A stretch of DNA of 64,000 nt from Brevibacterium luteolum (GTDB taxonomy: Bacteria; Actinomycetota; Actinomycetes; Actinomycetales; Brevibacteriaceae): positions 310,001-374,000 of the forward strand of contig NZ_JABEMC010000002.1 of assembly GCF_013004595.1 (NCBI RefSeq), read 5' to 3'. How positions within the stretch are numbered: position 1 is the stretch's first letter; every line of letters starts with the position of its first letter. The position numbers and the translations under genes are program-made. Shown here piece after piece: positions 8,574 through 16,532 of this stretch. The notes beneath the pieces are model-generated. The model ran no database searches, was not told the DNA's origin, and saw only the letters and a list, made by a program, of their open reading frames with translations.

Positions 8574-9053
8574 TCAGCGCCTGCCGAGCAGGTGGTCGGG
8601 GAAGCGGTCGCGTTCGTAGGTGACGGTGTCGTAACCGTGTTCGACGGGCCGGCCGTGCTCGTCGAGGCCGACGAAGACGATCTTGTCGATCGAGAGGATG
8701 ATCTCGCCGGTGATGATGTTGCGGACCTGGCAGCGCATCGTCAGGGAGGTGCGCCCGAACTTCACGGCCACCAGCCCGATCTCGATGATGTCGCCCTGGG
8801 TCGCGGAGGCAAGGAAGTTGATCTCGGAGATGAACTTCGTCACGATCCGCTGGTTGCCCAGCTGGATCATCGCGTAGACGACAGCTTCGTCGTCGATCCA
8901 GCGCAGCAGCGAGCCGCCGAACAGGGTGCCGTTGGCGTTGAGGTCTTCGGGCCGCACCCATTTGCGGGTGTGGAAGTTCATCGCCGGGCGGCCGGCCTCG
9001 TCGCGGGCAGTGGATTCGTCGGTGCCGAGCAGGGGATTCGTCGCGTCGCTCAT
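8574..9053 (-). CDS. Acyl-CoA thioesterase (hotdog fold, YciA-like)
   Basis: Cytoplasmic hotdog-fold thioesterase of 159 residues, expected to hydrolyse acyl-CoA to free acid and CoA. The family pattern is visible: LNANGTLFGGSLLRWIDDEAV (around residues 38-58, with the catalytic Asp region), FISEINFLASATQGDIIEI and FGRTSLTMRCQV. Length is normal for the family. The preceding gene on the same strand is a membrane protein 9 bp upstream, so the two are probably co-transcribed. Acyl-chain preference cannot be read. Confidence 0.88.
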   Translation of the reverse strand: MSDATNPLLGTDESTARDEAGRPAMNFHTRKWVRPEDLNANGTLFGGSLLRWIDDEAVVYAMIQLGNQRIVTKFISEINFLASATQGDIIEIGLVAVKFGRTSLTMRCQVRNIITGEIILSIDKIVFVGLDEHGRPVEHGYDTVTYERDRFPDHLLGRR

Positions 9054-9062
9054 GTGCCCAGT

Positions 9063-9758
9063 CTAGGCATCGGGGTTCGCGGCGGGGTCGGTGGCCGGTC
9101 CCGAGGCGGTGGTGCGGCGGGCCTGGGAGCGGCGGGAGTAGCCGCCGAGCATGTAGAGCACGCCGGAGGCGAGCATGCCGGCGCCGGTGAAGCCGATGAC
9201 GGTCAGTGCTCCCATATCGTCGCCGAAGGCGATGATGATGCCGATGAGGGCGTGGATGCCTCCGACGATGAGGAAGTCCGAGGAGCTCGGCAGGCTGCGC
9301 ACCAGCGACCACAGCCACAGTTCGCAGGCGGCGTGCAGCAGCGCCCACACCGCGACGGCGGCGCGCAGCTGGCCGGGCTGTTCGGCGAGGAACAGGAAGA
9401 TGATCGCCGGGATGACGATGACCGCCTGGCCGAGCACCGGGGTGCGGGCGGAGGTGGTGACGGCGCGGGCGAAGCCGAGGATGAGCAGACCCTGGACGAC
9501 GAGGTAGCCGATGAGCAGGTAGTCGGCGGTGTCGACGCGCAGGGCGAGCTGAGCGGGCCCGCCGATCTGCTCGCGGGGGAAGAAGACGGTGACGATGCCG
9601 AAGATGAATGCCGCGGCACCGCGGGCGAACATCCACGTGCCGCGGGCGGACTGACCGGCCCGGATCTCAGCTGGGCTGACCGCCTCATCTGCGCTGTGCG
9701 TCTCGTCTGCGCTGTGCGTCTCGTCGGGCTCTGGTGCTCCTGCGGGGGTATCAGACAT
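9063..9758 (-). CDS. Six- to seven-TM membrane protein of unknown function
   Basis: Hydrophobic protein of 231 residues with a short acidic N-terminal tail containing a duplicated DETHSA peptide, then about six or seven TM helices (from FARGAAAFIFGIVTVFF to GMLASGVLYMLGG) and a basic Ser/Thr-rich C-terminus. I do not recognise a named family; the layout is reminiscent of DUF308/HdeD-like proteins. The ATG at 9758 is chosen; a GTG lies immediately before it. On the minus strand TACACT (9773-9768) precedes the ATG by 9 bases, so the transcript is probably leaderless. It leads a two-gene unit with the thioesterase. Confidence 0.75.
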   Translation of the reverse strand: MSDTPAGAPEPDETHSADETHSADEAVSPAEIRAGQSARGTWMFARGAAAFIFGIVTVFFPREQIGGPAQLALRVDTADYLLIGYLVVQGLLILGFARAVTTSARTPVLGQAVIVIPAIIFLFLAEQPGQLRAAVAVWALLHAACELWLWSLVRSLPSSSDFLIVGGIHALIGIIIAFGDDMGALTVIGFTGAGMLASGVLYMLGGYSRRSQARRTTASGPATDPAANPDA

Positions 9759-9837
9759 CACCGCCCAAGTGTAGCGGCAGGCCCACGCGGTGCGGATGCC
9801 AGCGTCGACGGGCCTGACCCGCCCGACAAATCCGTAC

Positions 9838-9866
9838 TTTCAATAATTCCGTATTTCTTGTATAAC
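9838..9866 (+). promoter_or_regulatory. Promoter of the ArsR-like gene, probably leaderless
   Basis: Locally AT-rich stretch. The -10 TATAAC is at 9861-9866 and a weak -35 (TTTCAA) at 9838-9843, 17 bp apart. The ATG at 9873 falls where transcription should begin. Two copies of a CCGTA(C/T)TT(T)C word (9833 and 9849) flank the -10 side and could be operator half-sites. Confidence 0.5.
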
Positions 9867-9872
9867 TGGGGT

Positions 9873-10481
9873 ATGACCGATTCTGCTCCCGATGCACTGC
9901 GCGAGCGGCTCAGCGCGCTCGAAGACCGCATCGCCGCCCTCGAAGCACGCCAGCCCGGCACCGCCGCCGACCCAGCACCCGCCGACCCGGCACCGGGAGG
10001 CCCCGCTTCACCGTACGGATCTGAGGCAACGCCACACGGATCTGAAACGCCAGCACCGCCCGCGGTGGATCCGGCGCGCAGCTCGCTGTGGGCGCTCGAG
10101 GGTCTCAAACAGGCCACCGGCGGGGCCGGCGGGATCCTCTTCACCGGGGATCTGCCGCAGACTCCGGCCGGTCCGGTGTCCTGGCAGTACGGGCGGCCGG
10201 CCGGCTACATCGACGACCTCGACTTCACCGCCGCCGCCACCAGGCTCGACGCCCTCGGCCACCCCGTGCGGCTGGGACTGTTGCAGGAGATCTACCTCGG
10301 CACCACCTCGGTCGCGGGGCTCTCCGAGCTCGGCCGCTTCGGCTCGACCGGGCAGATCTACCACCACCTGCAGCAGCTGGCGAGCGCCGGCTGGCTCGAA
10401 TCACCGCAGCGCGGGCAGTGGCGCATACCCGTCGAGCGCGTCATCCCCGTCCTCACGATCATCATCGCCGCGGTCGGCTGA
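9873..10481 (+). CDS. ArsR-like winged-helix transcriptional regulator
   Basis: Regulator of 202 residues. The N-terminus has a short coiled coil (LRERLSALEDRIAALEAR) and a Pro/Ala-rich linker. The C-terminal half carries a helix-turn-helix of ArsR type: ALGHPVRLGLLQEIYLG, then VAGLSELGRFGSTGQIYHHLQQLASAGWL. No metal-binding Cys pair is visible, so it is not a classic arsenic or metal sensor. It is followed 55 bp downstream by a serine hydrolase and a small membrane protein on the same strand, which are its likely targets. The ATG at 9873 sits right after the -10 box. Confidence 0.8.
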   Translation: MTDSAPDALRERLSALEDRIAALEARQPGTAADPAPADPAPGGPASPYGSEATPHGSETPAPPAVDPARSSLWALEGLKQATGGAGGILFTGDLPQTPAGPVSWQYGRPAGYIDDLDFTAAATRLDALGHPVRLGLLQEIYLGTTSVAGLSELGRFGSTGQIYHHLQQLASAGWLESPQRGQWRIPVERVIPVLTIIIAAVG

Positions 10482-10536
10482 GCGCCGTCCTGCCACCGAC
10501 TCGCCGCTTTCCGTCAGCAACGCACAGGAGGGACGC

Positions 10537-11697
10537 ATGGCTTACCGCACCTCGCCCACCGAGCACCCGAACACCGAGCACCCGAACACCGCCCACCCGA
10601 GCACCGGCCGCACACCGCGGCGCTTGCTGTGGCCCGGCGCTGCCGCACTCGCCGTGGCGCTGCTGCTCACCGGTCTGTCCCCGCTGTTCCCGCGCCTCGG
10701 CGCACCGACCGGTGACCGCGCGCTCGGAGAAGCGGTCATCGAGGCCGTCGGCTCCCGCGACCGCCATCATGTCGCGATCGCGCAGGTGACGCCGGGTGGC
10801 GATGAGATCCGGTATGCCGGTTTCGGTGCAGATGCGCACACCGAGTTCGAGATCGGCTCGATCACGAAGACCTTCACCGCCGTGCTGTTCGCGCAGGCGA
10901 TCGAACGCGGCGAGGTCACCGCGGACACGACGCTCGGCGAACTGTTCGGCCCCGCGGCCGGCGCCGCCTCCGAGGTGACCCTGCTGCAGCTGGCGACCCA
11001 CACCTCGGGGCTGCCGCGGCTGCCACCGGGGAACCCGCTGCCGAATTTCGTCGCCGCGGTGCTGCACACCGATCCGTACACGGAATCCGCTGACGATCTG
11101 CTCGCCGGGCTCTCCGACATCAGCACCCCCACCGCCGTCGCAGCCGACGCCGCTGCAGGCGAGTACTCGAACTACGGCTACGCCCTGCTCGGCCTCGCAC
11201 TGGCCCAAGCGGCAGACACCGACTATCCGCGTCTGCTGCAGGAGCGGATCCTCACCCCGCTCGGCATGGACGATACATATCTGCCCGTCGAACGCGGCGG
11301 GTTGAGCGCCGGAGCCCCGCGCGGCCTGGCCGCCGGCGGCATCCCCGCCTCACCGTGGACGATGGCTGCCAGCGCACCGGCCGGGGGCATCCGCTCGACT
11401 GCAGCCGATATGGCCCGGTACCTGCAGGCGGTCATGACCACCGACCTGCCCGGCAGCGGCGACGCGACCACACCGCACGCCCTGCTCAATGAGGAGACGG
11501 AGATCGGATACGGCTGGCTCATCGAGGCCCAGGCGGATCCCGCACTGACATTCCACAACGGCGGCACCGGGGGTTTCCGCTCGGTAACCGGATTCACCGC
11601 CGACGGTGCCGGACTCGTCGTGCTCAGCGACACGACGCGCTCGGTCGATGCCGCACTCGATCTGCTGAGCACGCCGGCCGGGAAGGAGACCTCATGA
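10537..11697 (+). CDS. Membrane-anchored serine hydrolase (beta-lactamase / class C PBP fold)
   Basis: Protein of 386 residues with a cytoplasmic tail containing a degenerate repeat (EHPNT, EHPNT, AHPST), one TM helix (about residues 30-48, WPGAAALAVALLLTGL) and an extracytoplasmic beta-lactamase-fold domain. The catalytic SITK (Ser-x-x-Lys) is near residue 107. YSNYGY supplies the Tyr motif, and HNGGTGG replaces the Lys-Thr-Gly triad, as is common in this esterase/peptidase branch. It may be a D,D-peptidase, esterase or peptidase; the sequence does not decide. The start at 10537 has GGAGG 7 bp upstream. The stop overlaps the next start (ATGA), so translation is coupled. Confidence 0.88.
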   Translation: MAYRTSPTEHPNTEHPNTAHPSTGRTPRRLLWPGAAALAVALLLTGLSPLFPRLGAPTGDRALGEAVIEAVGSRDRHHVAIAQVTPGGDEIRYAGFGADAHTEFEIGSITKTFTAVLFAQAIERGEVTADTTLGELFGPAAGAASEVTLLQLATHTSGLPRLPPGNPLPNFVAAVLHTDPYTESADDLLAGLSDISTPTAVAADAAAGEYSNYGYALLGLALAQAADTDYPRLLQERILTPLGMDDTYLPVERGGLSAGAPRGLAAGGIPASPWTMAASAPAGGIRSTAADMARYLQAVMTTDLPGSGDATTPHALLNEETEIGYGWLIEAQADPALTFHNGGTGGFRSVTGFTADGAGLVVLSDTTRSVDAALDLLSTPAGKETS

Positions 11698-12074
11698 CCC
11701 TGTACGCGACCATCGTCTTCCTCGGACTCATCGTCTTCTACGCCGCCGTGGCGGTATGGCGAGCGCGGCAGGCCAGCCGCGCAGCCGCGTCGGTCTCGCG
11801 CCTCGGGCTCATCGTCTCGATCGCGGCAGCCCTGGCGGTCTTCGTCTTCCAGTGGATGCTCGTGAGCCTGCCCAGCTGGGCGTATCTCATCTGGGTGCCG
11901 GCAGCCCTGGCCCTCGTCTACGCCACGTTCGAGGCCGTGCGCATCGGTCCGCAGCTGCCGTGGCTCAGGCCCGGCCACCGGCGCTCTGACATAGCCGCAG
12001 CGCTGGCTGAAGGGACGTTCGCGCTGCTCGTCATCGCAGCCGTGGTCGCCTCTGTCGTCCTGGCGCTGCAGTGA
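11694..12074 (+). CDS. Small four-TM membrane protein coupled to the serine hydrolase
   Basis: Hydrophobic protein of 126 residues with about four TM helices (LYATIVFLGLIVFYAAVAVW, LGLIVSIAAALAVFVFQWML, WAYLIWVPAALALVYA and FALLVIAAVVASVVLAL). Its ATG overlaps the hydrolase stop codon, with AAGGAG just before, so it is translated with its neighbour and may act with it. I do not recognise the family. Confidence 0.75.
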   Translation: MTLYATIVFLGLIVFYAAVAVWRARQASRAAASVSRLGLIVSIAAALAVFVFQWMLVSLPSWAYLIWVPAALALVYATFEAVRIGPQLPWLRPGHRRSDIAAALAEGTFALLVIAAVVASVVLALQ

Positions 12075-12078
12075 AACC

Positions 12079-12498
12079 TCAGGCGTCTCCGGTCATGCTG
12101 ATCGTCAGCTCATCGCCTGACTGCGTGATCTTCGCGGCGGCTAAGCCGGTTTCGGCTGGGCCGGAGAGCGGCTCTCCGGTCTTCGGGTCGAACCGGGAGC
12201 TGTGACAGGGGCAGATGATCTCCTCTTCCGTCACCGTCTGCACCAAGCAGCCCTGGTGCGGGCAGATCGCGTTGAACGCGTGGAAGTCCCCCTCGGTGGG
12301 CTGGGCGACGACGTACCGGTCGTCGACGACGACACCTGAGCCGACCGGCACCTCGGCCGCGGCCACGGTCGAGGGCTCGACGATGTCGTCGTCAGTGCCC
12401 GAGCAGCCTGACAGCGCTGCAGTCCCGCCGATGCTGGCGGCACCACCGGCCAGGGCTGACAGCTGCACCATGCGCCTGCGGCTCATCTCGTTGCTCAT
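12079..12498 (-). CDS. Rieske [2Fe-2S] Tat-type lipoprotein
   Basis: Exported protein of 139 residues. The N-terminus has a twin-arginine signal (SRRRMVQLSALAGG) followed by a lipobox (LSGC), so it should be exported folded and lipid-anchored. The Rieske cluster ligands are all present: CPHQGC and CPCHSSRF (Cys-x-His ... Cys-x-x-His), and SRFDP and GEPLSGPAE are typical of the fold. It is a short stand-alone Rieske protein, not the QcrA subunit. The start overlaps the stop of the DUF421 gene by 4 bp (ATGA), making it the last gene of a coupled three-gene unit. A CGGCTTAGCCG word encodes Gly-Leu-Ala near the end. Confidence 0.9.
   Translation of the reverse strand: MSNEMSRRRMVQLSALAGGAASIGGTAALSGCSGTDDDIVEPSTVAAAEVPVGSGVVVDDRYVVAQPTEGDFHAFNAICPHQGCLVQTVTEEEIICPCHSSRFDPKTGEPLSGPAETGLAAAKITQSGDELTISMTGDA
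12138..12148. repeat. CGGCTTAGCCG word, copy 2
   Basis: In frame in the Rieske gene on the minus strand as GGC-TTA-GCC. Confidence 0.7.
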
Positions 12499-13166
12499 GC
12501 GTTCTCTTCTCCTGTCCTGCTCTTCCCTCGCGGGGTCACGGTGTCCTCGATGACGAGCCTGCCGCTGCCGCCGGGGCTCGTCCATTTCCCGCGCAGCGCA
12601 TCGGCTTCGTCGACGCCCTGCATCATCGTGCGGTCGACCGGCGTGCCGACGGGGATGACGCTCAGCGTCCCGCTCGGCTCCAGGATGACACACTGGGCGT
12701 CCTGCAGCCGTCCCAGCCCCGCCCTGCGCACGGCGATCTGCACATCATCGGCGGTGACGTGCACGCGCCGCATCACCCGGGTGAGCATCGCGCCGTGGGC
12801 GACGATGAGGATCGGCTGGTTGTTCAGCGCCCGGTGCATCGGCAGAGAACTGCGCAGCGCCCCGAACAGCGCCTCCAGGCACATGAGGGTGACGAGCCCG
12901 ATCGCACCGGCGGAGACCGTCGGCGGGTGTCCGATGATGACCCGGCCGGCGACCGCACCGACCATGATGGCGACCACAGCGTCGAAGCTCGTGATGCCGG
13001 AGAGGACGCGGGCGCCGAAGATCCGCAGCAGGATGACGAAGACGGCGTAGATGAGGATCGCGGAGACGATGACGACGGGGATCCGCCACAGTTCGATGCC
13101 GAGCGTCTCGAGCAGCGCCGCCTGCCAGCCCTGCGGCGGAGTCAGGGACACGACGGCAGGGGTCAT
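12495..13166 (-). CDS. DUF421 (YetF-type) membrane protein
   Basis: Inner-membrane protein of 223 residues with three N-terminal TM helices (WRIPVVIVSAILIYAVFVILL, the FDAVVAIMVGAVAGRVI region and AIGLVTLMCLEALFGAL), then a cytoplasmic domain with PILIVAHGAMLTRVMRR and a conserved DDVQIAVRRAGL stretch. This matches the DUF421/YetF family, whose biochemical role is unclear. Its start overlaps the kinase stop by 4 bp and its stop overlaps the Rieske start by 4 bp, so three unlike proteins are translationally coupled. Confidence 0.88.
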   Translation of the reverse strand: MTPAVVSLTPPQGWQAALLETLGIELWRIPVVIVSAILIYAVFVILLRIFGARVLSGITSFDAVVAIMVGAVAGRVIIGHPPTVSAGAIGLVTLMCLEALFGALRSSLPMHRALNNQPILIVAHGAMLTRVMRRVHVTADDVQIAVRRAGLGRLQDAQCVILEPSGTLSVIPVGTPVDRTMMQGVDEADALRGKWTSPGGSGRLVIEDTVTPRGKSRTGEENA

Positions 13167-14260
13167 CGGAGCACCTCGCGCAGCACCGGCCAGGTGCGCT
13201 TCATCCGTTCCCGTCCGTAGGCGGCGCGCGGATCATCGGCCCGGGCGGTGAGTGTGCGGGAGGTCCAGATGCAGGCATTGAGGCACAGCCGGGTGAACGC
13301 GGCGTGCTCGATGAGGCCGAGCTCGGTTCCCGTCAGCTCGGCGGGCGTGCCGGCGACAGCAGTCTGATAGGCGGCCACGGCCTGGCGCAGTGCTGTCAGC
13401 GGCCGGTCCGTGCCGAGCATCGTGTAGGCCGCAGCGATCGCCAGCTCGGCCACCCGTGGGGCGGTGCGCGCATCGCCGAAGTCGATGATCCCGGTGATCT
13501 TCCCGTCGCCGACGAGCAGATTGAAGTCATTGAGGTCCTGGTGGACGACCTGCCTCTCAAGCCCGTCCAGCTGCGGGACGATGTCGGCCTCGAAGCGCTG
13601 CGCGGCCGCCCGGGCCAGGGCGAGGTCGCCGGAGAGCTGGCCGCTGACCTCGGCCGCAACCTGTCCGGCGGCTTCGAGGCTGGCGATGCGCTGACAGGCG
13701 AAGAGGACGTTGGCACCGGTGGTCTCGAACGACCAGGGGTGCACCATGGGACCGGGTTCCCCGGCCATGCCAGCCAGTGCGTTGACCACCGCAGCTGCCG
13801 TCCGGCCCACCTGGGCGGGGTAGTTCTCGGGCAGGTGAGCGCCGGCAGCGACCCGGCCGGGCAGGTACTCCTGGATGCGTATGAGCGCCGGCTGCGTCCC
13901 CGCGGGGACGTCGACGCTGGCGACGAACGGCCGGTGCTCCTCCCCTGCCCGGGTGTGGCCCGCCTCGGCGACCCCCGCGTCGGCAGCGGCGTCTGTCAGG
14001 GCCGGGACCTGGCCGGCGACCGGCAGGCAGGCCCGGGCAGCGGTCTCCTGCACGCGGGTGATCCAGTCGATGTGGCCCGGGCTCATCGTGCGGGTGGGGT
14101 ATTCGGCCTTGAGCACGTAGTCGCGGCCGGCGGCGCGCAGGCGCACGTTGATGGCGATCTCGCCGGGCAGGAACTCGCCGACCTCGGCGTCGAGGCCGAA
14201 GTGGGTGCGGCAGATCTCGGTGAGCTCTGCGGCGGTGAGCGTGTGCAGCGGCCGGTTCAT
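13163..14260 (-). CDS. APH/choline-kinase-fold small-molecule kinase (hydroxylysine-kinase-like)
   Basis: Soluble kinase of 365 residues with the aminoglycoside-phosphotransferase fold. The catalytic loop is VVHQDLNDFN with the catalytic Asp, and the metal-binding IIDFGD follows. The ATG at 14260 gives a normal N-terminus (MNRPLHTLTAAEL). The gene is divergent, 70 bp away, from a class III aminotransferase of the phospho-lyase subgroup. In vertebrates a kinase of this fold and a lyase of that subgroup act in sequence on hydroxylysine, so a kinase/phospho-lyase pair acting on an amino alcohol is my inference. The peptide DVPAGT is encoded by a dispersed palindrome in the middle. Aminoglycoside resistance is unlikely from context. 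Confidence 0.82.
   Translation of the reverse strand: MNRPLHTLTAAELTEICRTHFGLDAEVGEFLPGEIAINVRLRAAGRDYVLKAEYPTRTMSPGHIDWITRVQETAARACLPVAGQVPALTDAAADAGVAEAGHTRAGEEHRPFVASVDVPAGTQPALIRIQEYLPGRVAAGAHLPENYPAQVGRTAAAVVNALAGMAGEPGPMVHPWSFETTGANVLFACQRIASLEAAGQVAAEVSGQLSGDLALARAAAQRFEADIVPQLDGLERQVVHQDLNDFNLLVGDGKITGIIDFGDARTAPRVAELAIAAAYTMLGTDRPLTALRQAVAAYQTAVAGTPAELTGTELGLIEHAAFTRLCLNACIWTSRTLTARADDPRAAYGRERMKRTWPVLREVLR
13895..13910. repeat. Dispersed GC palindrome, copy 3 (16-bp core, in coding sequence)
   Basis: CGTCCCCGCGGGGACG in frame in the kinase gene (minus strand), contributing Val-Pro-Ala-Gly-Thr. Confidence 0.8.
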
Positions 14261-14330
14261 ATGTTCAGGGTATCGGTTCGGGCCGGTGGAATCTGTACCG
14301 TCCGGGCTGAGGATGTGGGACGCTGGGGCC

Positions 14331-15632
14331 ATGGCGCAGATGCACATGGCCAACGCCTTCGATCCCGAATCCGCTCCCGAGGTGCCGGCGCGCACGGCTG
14401 CCCTGCTCGCCCGGCGCGACGCGGCGCTGTCATCGAGCTACCGGCTGTTCTACCGGGAGCCGGTCGAGGTCGTGCGCGCCGAGGGCGCGTGGCTGTACGG
14501 CTCGGACGGCCGCCCGCACCTGGACATGTACAACAACGTCCCGGCGATCGGGCATGCGCATCCGGCCGTGACCGAGGCGGTGACCCGGCAGCTGGGCCGG
14601 CTCAACACGCACACCCGGTATCTGACCGAGGGGATCCTCGACTACTCCGAGGCCCTGCTGGCGACCTTCCCGGCGGCGCTGGACCAGGTCACCTATGCCT
14701 GCTCCGGGTCCGAGGCGGTGGACCTGGCGGTCCGGATGGCCCGGTTCGCCACCGGTCGTGAGGGTGTCATCATCTCCGCCAACGCCTACCACGGCACAAC
14801 GGCGCTGGCAGCGAGCCTGTCGCCGAGCCTGGGGGTCAACAATCCCATCGCCGAGGCGGTGGCGAGAGTCGACATGCGTCCGGGGATGAGCGTGGAGACG
14901 CTGGCCGCTGAGGTGCGGGCGGCAGCAGCCGATCTGGAGGCGCGCGGGCACGGGGTGGCGGCGGTGATCTTCGATTCGATCTTCTCCTCTGATGGGGTGC
15001 TACCCGAACCGGTGGGCGGCTTAGCCGCTGCTGCAGATGTGGTGCGGGCCTTCGGCGGGTGTGTCATCGCCGATGAGGTGCAGGCCGGGTTCGGGCGCAC
15101 CGGTACGATGTGGGGGTTCTCCCGGCACGGCATGGAGCCGGATCTCGTGGTGCTCGGCAAGCCGATGGGCAACGGGATGCCGATCTCCGCGGTCGTCAGC
15201 CGGCGGGAGATCTCCGATGCGTTCGGCGCGAGTGTGCGCTATTTCAACACCTTCGGCGGCAATCCGGTGTGCATCGCGGCAGCCCAGGCAGTCCTCGATG
15301 TCATCACCGGGTCGCTGCTGGCCCGGCATGCAGAGCAGCTCGGGCAGGTGCTCGCCGACGGCTTAGCCGTTCGTGCCGGGCGCACCGACCTGCTCGGGGA
15401 TGTGCGAGCGGCCGGGCTGTTCGTCGGCGTCGATGTGCGCGGGTCCGCTGCGCGGCCACCGGCTGAGGCCGCTGCGGCGATCGTCAACGGGCTGCGCCAA
15501 CGCCGGGTGCTCATCTCCGCCTCGGGACCGGGCGCCGATGTGCTCAAGATCCGCCCGCCGCTGGTCTTCGATGAGCCCGAGGCCGAGGTGTTCTTCGCAG
15601 CACTCGACGACACGCTCGACGAGCTGAGCTGA
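14331..15632 (+). CDS. Class III PLP aminotransferase, phospho-lyase (AGXT2L)-like
   Basis: PLP enzyme of 433 residues. The PLP Lys is in VVLGKPMGNGMP and the cofactor Asp in VIADEVQAGFGRTG. The N-terminal pattern YREPVEVVRAEG, then YNNVPAIGHAHP and LNTHTRYL, resembles the ethanolamine-phosphate and phosphohydroxylysine phospho-lyases (AGXT2L1/AGXT2L2) more than ornithine or 4-aminobutyrate aminotransferases. The likely reaction is elimination of phosphate and ammonia from a phosphorylated amino alcohol. A kinase of the matching type is divergently encoded at 13163-14260. The gene carries two CGGCTTAGCCG words. The start at 14331 is the first ATG after the intergenic gap; a second in-frame ATG lies nine bases later. 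Confidence 0.82.
   Translation: MAQMHMANAFDPESAPEVPARTAALLARRDAALSSSYRLFYREPVEVVRAEGAWLYGSDGRPHLDMYNNVPAIGHAHPAVTEAVTRQLGRLNTHTRYLTEGILDYSEALLATFPAALDQVTYACSGSEAVDLAVRMARFATGREGVIISANAYHGTTALAASLSPSLGVNNPIAEAVARVDMRPGMSVETLAAEVRAAAADLEARGHGVAAVIFDSIFSSDGVLPEPVGGLAAAADVVRAFGGCVIADEVQAGFGRTGTMWGFSRHGMEPDLVVLGKPMGNGMPISAVVSRREISDAFGASVRYFNTFGGNPVCIAAAQAVLDVITGSLLARHAEQLGQVLADGLAVRAGRTDLLGDVRAAGLFVGVDVRGSAARPPAEAAAAIVNGLRQRRVLISASGPGADVLKIRPPLVFDEPEAEVFFAALDDTLDELS
15017..15027. repeat. CGGCTTAGCCG word, copy 3
   Basis: In frame in the aminotransferase gene as GGC-TTA-GCC. Confidence 0.7.
15359..15369. repeat. CGGCTTAGCCG word, copy 4
   Basis: Second copy in the same aminotransferase gene, again read GGC-TTA-GCC. 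Confidence 0.7.
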
Positions 15633-15641
15633 TCCGGCGAC

Positions 15642-15659
15642 ACGTCCCCGCGGGGACGT
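15642..15659. repeat. Dispersed GC palindrome, copy 4 (18 bp, between convergent stops)
   Basis: ACGTCCCCGCGGGGACGT fills most of the 26-bp gap between the aminotransferase stop and the convergent TRIC gene stop. In this place it could act as a bidirectional terminator stem. Confidence 0.8.
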
Positions 15660-16483
15660 CACCTGCCGGCACTGGGCGGGCGGCCATCGTCGCCGGTCTC
15701 CCCCGCCTCGGGCGCGGTGTCCGTTTTCGAGGCGGTGGTGTCCTCGGAGGTGACCTCGTCGATGACCTCGCGGGCGACCTCTCGGGCGGTTTCCTTGGCC
15801 CGGCGCACCGGTGCGCGGAAGGCTGAGGCGGTGCGCTTCATGCCGGCGCCCACCCCGCGGTAGCTCCATCCGCGGATGCTGCCTGGGGCCCGCCAGCCGC
15901 GGAGCCAGGCGGTGAGCCGGAAGGCGAAGACGACGCTGGCGGCGGCAATCGTCACCCACACGTTCCAGATGCTCGTCTGCTGGCCGAGTGCTGCCAGCAG
16001 TGCACCGCAGAAGGCGGGGATGATGTAGAGCTCGGAGCCGGAGAACACGGCCGGGATCTCGTTGGCGACGACATCACGCATCAGCCCGCCGCCGACGGCG
16101 GTGATGATGCCGAGCATAATCGAGCCGTAGACGTTCATGCCGTGCTCCAAGGCGATGATCGTGCCGGTGGTGCAGAACAGCGCGAGGCCGGCGGCGTCGA
16201 AGATGACGATCGGCAGACGGGCGCGTTCAGTGTGCCGGCCGATGAAGTAGACGAGGAGGGCGGCCAGCAGCGGGATGAGCAGGTAGATCGGCTCGCGCAG
16301 CGACGTCGGCACCTCACCGAGGACGACATCGCGGATGATGCCGCCGCCCAGGCTGGCAAGGTAGCCGAGCACCACCCCGCCGGTGATGTCGAAGTCCTTG
16401 CGCGCGGCGAGCAGGTTGCCCGAGATCGCGAAGGCGAAGACGCCGACGAGTTCTAAGATGAACAGTGCGACTGAGACGTTCAC
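15659..16483 (-). CDS. TRIC-family (UPF0126/YadS) cation-channel-like membrane protein
   Basis: Membrane protein of 274 residues made of two repeats of three TM helices. Each repeat has the TRIC signature: GGGIIRDVVLGEVP in the first half and GGGLMRDVVANEIP in the second. Bacterial TRIC homologues form trimeric cation channels. After the seventh helix a basic, then acidic, hydrophilic C-terminal tail of about 75 residues follows; it is unusual for the family and may be a lineage extension. The stop faces that of the aminotransferase. Confidence 0.9.
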   Translation of the reverse strand: MNVSVALFILELVGVFAFAISGNLLAARKDFDITGGVVLGYLASLGGGIIRDVVLGEVPTSLREPIYLLIPLLAALLVYFIGRHTERARLPIVIFDAAGLALFCTTGTIIALEHGMNVYGSIMLGIITAVGGGLMRDVVANEIPAVFSGSELYIIPAFCGALLAALGQQTSIWNVWVTIAAASVVFAFRLTAWLRGWRAPGSIRGWSYRGVGAGMKRTASAFRAPVRRAKETAREVAREVIDEVTSEDTTASKTDTAPEAGETGDDGRPPSAGR

Positions 16484-16532
16484 GGCCTCAGCCTACGTCA
16501 CGCGTCACATGCTCGGTCACCGGCTGCTCCTG

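Noticed and set aside
8460-9872. Very long plus-strand open frame running into the ArsR-like gene
   Set aside because: It is antisense to the thioesterase and membrane protein genes and has no family features; only the part from the ATG at 9873 looks like a protein.
13163-14260. Aminoglycoside resistance phosphotransferase
   Set aside because: The fold is shared by many small-molecule kinases; coupling to DUF421/Rieske and the divergent phospho-lyase argue for metabolism.
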